Below are positions 4,140-8,941 of a stretch of DNA of 8,941 bases, one piece after another. The stretch comes from Desulfobacteraceae bacterium (GTDB lineage: Bacteria > Desulfobacterota > DSM-4660 > Desulfatiglandales > Desulfatiglandaceae). The stretch is taken from the NCBI GenBank assembly GCA_013203065.1, contig JABMQV010000843.1, positions 1 through 8,941 on the forward strand, read 5' to 3'. The first letter of the stretch is position 1, and each line of letters begins with the position of its first letter. Made by a program: the position numbers and the translations under genes. The notes under the pieces were generated by a model. The model made no database searches, was not told the origin of the DNA, and saw only the letters and a program-made list of their open reading frames with translations.

Positions 4140-6740
4140 CTAACCGTCAGATTTGCCGCTGAGGATATCTTCTATGTCCTCGAACAATTTGGTCAATCCG
4201 CCTGATTTGGTGGCATATTCGGTTGCGCCCAGCGAAAGGGCTTTTACTCTACCTCCGTTGATTTCTACACCGGTCAAGACCACAATGGGTATATCAGCCG
4301 TTTCCGGATCGCCTTTCAATACCCTCATGACCTCATACCCATCCATCTCGGGCATCACCACATCAAGGACTACGAGGTCCGGCCGGTTGCTTTCGATCAC
4401 CTTTAATGCTTCTTCGCCGTTATAGGCAACATAAACGGAGAAGCCCCTCTTCTCCAGTTCGAATTTGACTGCCTTAACCAGCGATTTGTCATCATCTGCC
4501 ACAAGGACCTTCTTCTTGCCTTCGGATAGCAATCGGGCAATTTTGCTCATCAACATCTCACTGTCAAAAGGCTTTGTCACATAGTCATTTGCCCCCAGCT
4601 TGAATGCTTTCTCTTTATCCTCCACTACGGAGAGGATCAATATGGGTATATCTTTAGTATCAGGGTCGCTCTTAAGCACCGCGGTCACATCGAACCCATC
4701 GATGTCAGGCATGATCACATCCAGAGTTATCAAGTCGGGGTGGTGTTCCCTGGCCAGGTCTATGGCCTCTTTACCGCCTGAGCCTTCAAACACACGATAC
4801 CCTCTATTGGTAAGTTTATGGCTCAAGAACCGGCGAATGTTTGCTTCATCATCCACCACCATAATCGTCTTTCCTCCCCCAAGGGGCACCTTTGCTTTCT
4901 CCTCCTTGACCTCCGCCACCTCCACCTCTATCTTCTCCATGACCGGCAGGGTAAAGTAGAAGGTGCTGCCCTTGCCCGGTTCACTCTCGGCCCAGATCCT
5001 GCCCCCGTGGTACTCCACGAGCTCCTTACAGATCGGCAATCCCAGACCGGTCCCTTTAGGTCTATCCGTGAGGGTATCTCCCACCTGCTTGAACTTTTCA
5101 AAGACCTTCTCAAGGTCCTCACGTGCTATGCCGATGCCGGTATCGGAGACACCGACCCTTATCATGTCTGAGACGCCCTCTGCCTCACCATCCTTGAAGA
5201 TCTGTGCCCTTACGCGAATTTCTCCTCCCTCAGGGGTGAATTTGATGGCATTGCTGAGCAGGTTAGTCACTACCTGCACCAATCTGTCCTTATCAGCCGA
5301 GATAGGCGGCAGGTCGGGCTCCAGATCAACATCTACCCTCAGGTCCTTTTGGGCAAAGAGGGCGTGGGTGGCATTTATGCTAATCTCAATAACCTCAGGT
5401 ATGGCCAGTTTGACCGTCTCCCACTGCATGCGCCCCGCCTCAATCCTGGAGAGGTCAAGAAAATCATTGATCAGTCTGGTCAGCCTGTCACTCTCGTCAT
5501 TGATAATGGTCAGAAACTCCCTTTGAGTCTCTTTGTCCTCATCTTCATAGCTCAGCAGGATCTCGGCGAAGCTCTTTATCGAAGTTAGAGGGGTACGCAG
5601 CTCGTGTGATACCGTCGAGAGGAAGGAGTCGTTCATCTGGTCCAGTTCCTTGAGTTCTTCGTGCGCCGCCTGCAATTCCTCCATTTTTTGCTCAAGCGCC
5701 TCCTCAGTCAATTTGCGAACGCCGATGTCCGTCATGAAACATAATGTGGCTGGCCTGTCTCCCCAAGAGAATGGTACCACGTTAAGTTCTACCCATTTAG
5801 TATCTCCATCTTTATTGACAATCCTAAAAGGATAAGTACTAGGAAGTTCTTCACCTTTAAGCCGTCTCTTGTGGCGGTTTTCCACCATCTTCTTGTCTTT
5901 CTCATGGATAAAATATGTGAAGGGTTTGGAGTTTAATTCTTTTTCTGAATAACCATAAAGCCCTAATGTTGTAGGATTGGGAAATTTAATCATTCCATCC
6001 TGAGCCACATAAATGCCTTCACCAGCATTTTCGAAAAGAGTTCGGTATCTCCCCTCACTCTCCCGCAGCGCCTCCTCTGCCTGCTTCCGTTCGGTGACTT
6101 CTTCCTGAAGGCGGATATTCACCTGTTCAAGCTGCTCCATATACTTCCTTTGGGTCTGCGTTGTGATTGCAACTATGAGAATCAATACAGAGAGAAAAAT
6201 ACCTAATGCCATTATCCAATATAATCTGGTGATTTTCTCCTCTGCATTATGCTGCATCATTACTACTGCGGCATCCATTTCATCAAGTAGTTTCGTATTA
6301 TTATCAATAATATAATTCATTGATGAAGCATCATTATTTTCCAAAACGGATTCGATCTTTTCTTTAAATATACTCCAGGAATTCATAACTTTTTCTAACT
6401 GATCCTTAGTTTCCTTGTTCTCCATTTCCGGTATTGCTTCAAATTCAGTCATGGATAAGTCTAACGGAGCATCACCTCCGTCTTTCAAGGCAATCAAAGT
6501 TGTATCAAAAACTTTTACTGTTGATAGTAAAGCATCTTTACTAACCCCTCCGAAATTATCAAGAAGAATTTCCTTTGTCATTTTTTGAGATAACATCCTC
6601 TGACGACCAGAGAGATTGATCCTGACACTATCATATTTTTGAAGTCTTAAAGTATCGATAGCAAAAAACGAAGCGATCAGAATTACCACAAAAATGATTC
6701 CTAATGAGAAAATAAACCTATTTTTAATAAAGAAATCCAT
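4140..6740 (-). CDS. Membrane hybrid sensor histidine kinase with PilJ-like sensor, PAS and two receivers
   Basis: The protein has 866 residues counted from the ATG at 6740. Order of parts: membrane segment 1 (about 7-27); extracytoplasmic four-helix sensor with the PilJ/NarX-type motif NLSGRQRMLSQKM (42-54); membrane segment 2 (about 172-196); a coiled coil; PAS (about 227-343); a second coiled coil; HisKA with HELRTPL and phospho-acceptor His379; HATPase with N-box Asn493/Asn497, DTGIGI (533-538) and GTGLGL (563-568); receiver 1 (624-740; Asp630/631, Asp674, Lys723); receiver 2 (743-861; Asp749-751, Asp793, Thr823, Lys845). All catalytic residues look intact. Phosphate would pass from His379 to a receiver; no Hpt domain is encoded here. 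A TTG at 6761 extends the frame by seven codons, but AAGGAAG six to seven bases before the ATG favours 6740. The sensor coding sequence is much AT-richer than the kinase part. Confidence 0.93.
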   Translation of the reverse strand: MDFFIKNRFIFSLGIIFVVILIASFFAIDTLRLQKYDSVRINLSGRQRMLSQKMTKEILLDNFGGVSKDALLSTVKVFDTTLIALKDGGDAPLDLSMTEFEAIPEMENKETKDQLEKVMNSWSIFKEKIESVLENNDASSMNYIIDNNTKLLDEMDAAVVMMQHNAEEKITRLYWIMALGIFLSVLILIVAITTQTQRKYMEQLEQVNIRLQEEVTERKQAEEALRESEGRYRTLFENAGEGIYVAQDGMIKFPNPTTLGLYGYSEKELNSKPFTYFIHEKDKKMVENRHKRRLKGEELPSTYPFRIVNKDGDTKWVELNVVPFSWGDRPATLCFMTDIGVRKLTEEALEQKMEELQAAHEELKELDQMNDSFLSTVSHELRTPLTSIKSFAEILLSYEDEDKETQREFLTIINDESDRLTRLINDFLDLSRIEAGRMQWETVKLAIPEVIEISINATHALFAQKDLRVDVDLEPDLPPISADKDRLVQVVTNLLSNAIKFTPEGGEIRVRAQIFKDGEAEGVSDMIRVGVSDTGIGIAREDLEKVFEKFKQVGDTLTDRPKGTGLGLPICKELVEYHGGRIWAESEPGKGSTFYFTLPVMEKIEVEVAEVKEEKAKVPLGGGKTIMVVDDEANIRRFLSHKLTNRGYRVFEGSGGKEAIDLAREHHPDLITLDVIMPDIDGFDVTAVLKSDPDTKDIPILILSVVEDKEKAFKLGANDYVTKPFDSEMLMSKIARLLSEGKKKVLVADDDKSLVKAVKFELEKRGFSVYVAYNGEEALKVIESNRPDLVVLDVVMPEMDGYEVMRVLKGDPETADIPIVVLTGVEINGGRVKALSLGATEYATKSGGLTKLFEDIEDILSGKSDG

Positions 6741-6830
6741 AACTGTCTTCCTTGTCCTCAACTACCAGCATCCTCTTCACTTTTTAGACCTCTTCATATC
6801 GCAACCGAGTAATTTTCTTGACGTTGACAT
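6724..6830 (-). pseudogene. Remnant of a response-regulator gene start (or coupled leader peptides)
   Basis: Two tiny frames lie between the receiver gene and the kinase. The first (6830..6777) has a very good Shine-Dalgarno, AGGAGGAG (6843..6836), five bases before its ATG and encodes MSTSRKLLGCDMKRSKK. Its TGA overlaps the GTG of the second frame (GTGA, 6780..6777), which encodes VKRMLVVEDKEDSYGFLY and stops at 6724, inside the kinase gene. The second peptide closely resembles the first strand and acidic pocket of a receiver domain (compare KKILVVDDEPHI of the neighbouring receiver). The simplest reading is the 5' end of a receiver gene broken by a frameshift and by a deletion that joined it to the kinase. 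It could also now work as a coupled leader feeding ribosomes to the kinase start at 6740. Confidence 0.45.
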
Positions 6831-6930
6831 GGTCACTCCTCCTACCGGGCTATTTCCAAGCTGAAAACGAGAGATACTCCCTGGCTAGAGCTTCCCGTCA
6901 ATCTCCCCATTCATATTGCTGAAAAGGGGT

Positions 6931-7299
6931 CTACATCAGTATCTCCCTGACTCTCTCAACAACTTTCATAGGGCTAAAAGGTTTGGTGATGAACTCATCT
7001 GCACCCAGGCCCAGCCCCTTCTCTCTATCAGCCTCCTGACCCTTTGCGGTCAGCATGATGATATATATGTCGCTCAAGCCCGGGTCGCCCTTTACCTCCT
7101 GACACACCTCATAGCCGTTCTTCTTGGGCATCATCACATCCAGAAACATAAGACTCGGTTTTGATTCCCGAATCTTTGCCAGCGCCTCTTCACCATTTGT
7201 TGCCGAGGAGACATCGTAGCCTTCTTTCTTTAGAACGAATGTCAACGATCTAAGGATGTGAGGCTCGTCATCTACTACCAGTATCTTCTTCTCGCTCAT
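6931..7299 (-). CDS. Stand-alone CheY-like response regulator receiver
   Basis: The 122-residue protein is a single receiver domain with no output domain. All switch residues are present: acidic pocket Asp10/Asp11 in ILVVDDEP, phospho-acceptor Asp54 in MFLDVMMPKKNGYEV, Thr84 in IIMLTAKG, and Lys106 in ITKPFSPM. It is expected to take phosphate from a histidine kinase, most simply the hybrid kinase encoded downstream, and to act by binding another protein; the upstream PP2C phosphatase, which lacks its own visible receiver, is a natural candidate. A GGGAG lies about ten bases before the ATG. It starts 58 bases after the phosphatase stop with no terminator between, so the two are probably co-transcribed. 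Confidence 0.94.
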   Translation of the reverse strand: MSEKKILVVDDEPHILRSLTFVLKKEGYDVSSATNGEEALAKIRESKPSLMFLDVMMPKKNGYEVCQEVKGDPGLSDIYIIMLTAKGQEADREKGLGLGADEFITKPFSPMKVVERVREILM

Positions 7300-7357
7300 C
7301 GTCTTCAGCTCCCTCTATTTATAGTGGTTCTTGTTTTTGCGATCACTCTTCACCCGG

Positions 7358-8941
7358 TTAATCGGTGACCTTCATGACCACCATAGTGATATCATCGTAC
7401 TGGGCCACATCTCCGCTATGCTGGTAGACCTGGCGATAGACCTCATCCAGCAATCCTTGGGCCGTCATGTCGCTGTTCTGCTGCACGACCCGGTACAGCC
7501 TCTCCTCTCCAAATTGCTCGGCGGCGCTGTTTGCCGCCTCTGTTATCCCATCTGTGTATAACACCAGGATGTCTCCCTTGCCGAGTTTTACGCTACCCTG
7601 GTCAAAGTCGATGTCATCAAGCACGCCCAGTAACATGCCCTCTGCATCTAAGGTAATACACTCTCCATCTTCGGGTCGATAGACAAGGGGCAAATTATGT
7701 CCCCCGTTGGCATAGGTCAGCACCCCGGTCTTTCGATTGTACCGCACATAGAACATAGAGATGAATAGCCCTGCCCCGGTCAGGTCATCGTAGATAATGG
7801 TACTGGTTCTGGACAGAACTGCGGAGGGATCGCTATTCTGTAAAACCACCGATCGCAGAACACTCCTCGTAGCTGCCATCACCAGAGCCGGCCCAATACT
7901 ATGGCCGGATACATCCGCTATGACAATGCACAACTCATCTTCCGAGATAGCGAAGAAATCATAGTAGTCCCCGCCGATATTCTTTGCCGGCACACATCTG
8001 CCGGCCAACTCCACCCCTCCAAAGCGAGGAGGTTCTTCAGGAAGAAGGCTCATCTGAATGCGCTCGGCAACCTCCATATCCCGCTTAACTCGCTCCGACT
8101 CCTTAAGCTCTTCCACCAGTTGACTGTTGTAGATGGATATTGCCGCCTGAGAGGCTATCGCTGAGAGGAGTTTCAGGTCCCCCGCGGTGAACATCTGCTG
8201 AGACCTCTTCTCCGACATATTTATGACGCCCAAGACCCTCTCCTTTACCTTGAGGGGTACACACATCATGGGGAAGGAAACAAAGGGCTCTATCTCGCTG
8301 ATGTCCTTTGTTTGCTGGAGACCCGGCCGAAGTTGCTCGGCTTCCTCAATTAGTAATGGTCTCCCCTCTTCGGCCACTTTACCGCATATGCCTTCTCCCG
8401 CGCTTACGCCGAGCCTTGTCGTTTCTTCTTCAGATAGCCCTTCAGCCGCAGCAAGGTGTAGGTTTTCTCCCTCTCTGTCCAGCATTATTATCCATGCCTT
8501 CCGGGCGCCGATAACCTCTCTCCCCTTTTCGAGGACGATCTTATAGATGGTATCGACATCAAAGACGGCCCCAAGGGTTTCTCCAATGTCATAGAGAAGG
8601 TTTATCTCCTCGTACCGGTCCAGTATCTCCGTGGAGAGGCTGTTCAGTTCGAACTCACTATACACGTCTCTGGCAACGCTATCGCTGACAAGCTTGCTGG
8701 TTATCTCTCTTGTGGCCCGGTCACGGTCATCATCAGAGCAGCTAAGCACATAACCCACCACATTCCCTTGGGCCTCGATCGGCACACACACCTGACCCTT
8801 TGAAAAGGGGCAATCCCCCGTAGCGCATCGGGAGGCAACCGGGCTGTCCGGTTCTATTTTGTAACCCTCCTTCAACCACAGGCACTCCGGGGGCAGTTGG
8901 CCTGTTTTTGCGAGTACCGCTCCACCGGCATCCGATACAAG
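7358..8941 (-). CDS. GAF-domain PP2C/SpoIIE-type serine phosphatase (RsbU-like), 5' end beyond window
   Basis: The frame is open to the right edge, giving 527 visible residues; the start lies outside. A TTG at 8875 is in frame, but coding-like sequence (VSDAGGAVLAKTG) continues upstream of it, so it is unlikely to be the start. Visible layout: an N-terminal sensor-like stretch to about 90 with Cys20, Cys39, Cys44, Cys52 and Cys68 and a GNVVGYVLS strand; a helical linker; a GAF domain (about 118-270); a short coiled coil with VAERIQMSLLP; and the PP2C domain (about 282-527) with GGDYYDF (323-329), ADVSGHSIGPA (342-352), GGHNLP (413-418), YTDGITEA (462-469) and YDDITMVV (515-522). The metal-binding aspartates are intact. 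These enzymes remove phosphate from STAS-type antagonists; the STAS protein encoded downstream is the likely substrate. Signal sensed is unknown. The protein appears cytoplasmic as far as visible. Confidence 0.93.
   Translation of the reverse strand, partial: LVSDAGGAVLAKTGQLPPECLWLKEGYKIEPDSPVASRCATGDCPFSKGQVCVPIEAQGNVVGYVLSCSDDDRDRATREITSKLVSDSVARDVYSEFELNSLSTEILDRYEEINLLYDIGETLGAVFDVDTIYKIVLEKGREVIGARKAWIIMLDREGENLHLAAAEGLSEEETTRLGVSAGEGICGKVAEEGRPLLIEEAEQLRPGLQQTKDISEIEPFVSFPMMCVPLKVKERVLGVINMSEKRSQQMFTAGDLKLLSAIASQAAISIYNSQLVEELKESERVKRDMEVAERIQMSLLPEEPPRFGGVELAGRCVPAKNIGGDYYDFFAISEDELCIVIADVSGHSIGPALVMAATRSVLRSVVLQNSDPSAVLSRTSTIIYDDLTGAGLFISMFYVRYNRKTGVLTYANGGHNLPLVYRPEDGECITLDAEGMLLGVLDDIDFDQGSVKLGKGDILVLYTDGITEAANSAAEQFGEERLYRVVQQNSDMTAQGLLDEVYRQVYQHSGDVAQYDDITMVVMKVTD

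Overview
The window reads as a stretch of a bacterial chromosome of moderate GC (roughly 50%), probably from an uncultured Gram-negative environmental lineage. The style of the signalling proteins (long PAS hybrid kinases, PP2C/GAF phosphatases, stand-alone receivers) would suit Desulfobacterota, Nitrospirota or Chloroflexi-like groups, but nothing here fixes the taxon. All recognisable genes lie on the minus strand, so transcription runs from high to low coordinates.

Right-hand two thirds (8941 to 3718): a signalling cassette. In order of transcription it holds a GAF plus PP2C/SpoIIE-type serine phosphatase (RsbU-like, its 5' end beyond the window), a stand-alone CheY-like receiver, a short decayed stretch that looks like the start of another receiver gene, a membrane hybrid histidine kinase (PilJ/NarX-like sensor, PAS, HisKA, HATPase, two receivers), and a small STAS-domain anti-sigma-factor-antagonist-type protein. 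Phosphatase plus STAS protein is the core of a partner-switching system, here joined to a two-component phosphorelay. No RsbW-like anti-sigma kinase and no sigma factor is present in the window.

Middle (3587 to 1177): two GC-rich genes, a GT4 glycosyltransferase and a GlmU-like nucleotidyltransferase. Their ends nearly touch, with the second gene's ribosome binding site just after the first gene's stop. Together they would make and use a nucleotide-sugar for a surface or extracellular glycan. The nucleotidyltransferase has no acetyltransferase beta-helix and ends instead in about four short degenerate helical repeats. If transcription reads through from the STAS gene, the partner switch could govern glycan output, as STAS proteins do in some biofilm loci; this is inference.

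Left end: positions 341-1176 hold no convincing gene, only degenerate repeats and inverted repeats typical of decayed intergenic DNA. At 1-340 is a toxin-antitoxin operon: a Phd/YefM-type antitoxin and the first ten codons of a PIN-domain (VapC-like) toxin, with a well-formed promoter overlapped by TGTACA-type operator boxes.

Most notable: the receiver remnant upstream of the kinase, the base-composition mosaic of the kinase's sensor modules, the repeat tail on the GlmU-like enzyme, and the STAS/phosphatase cassette next to glycan genes.
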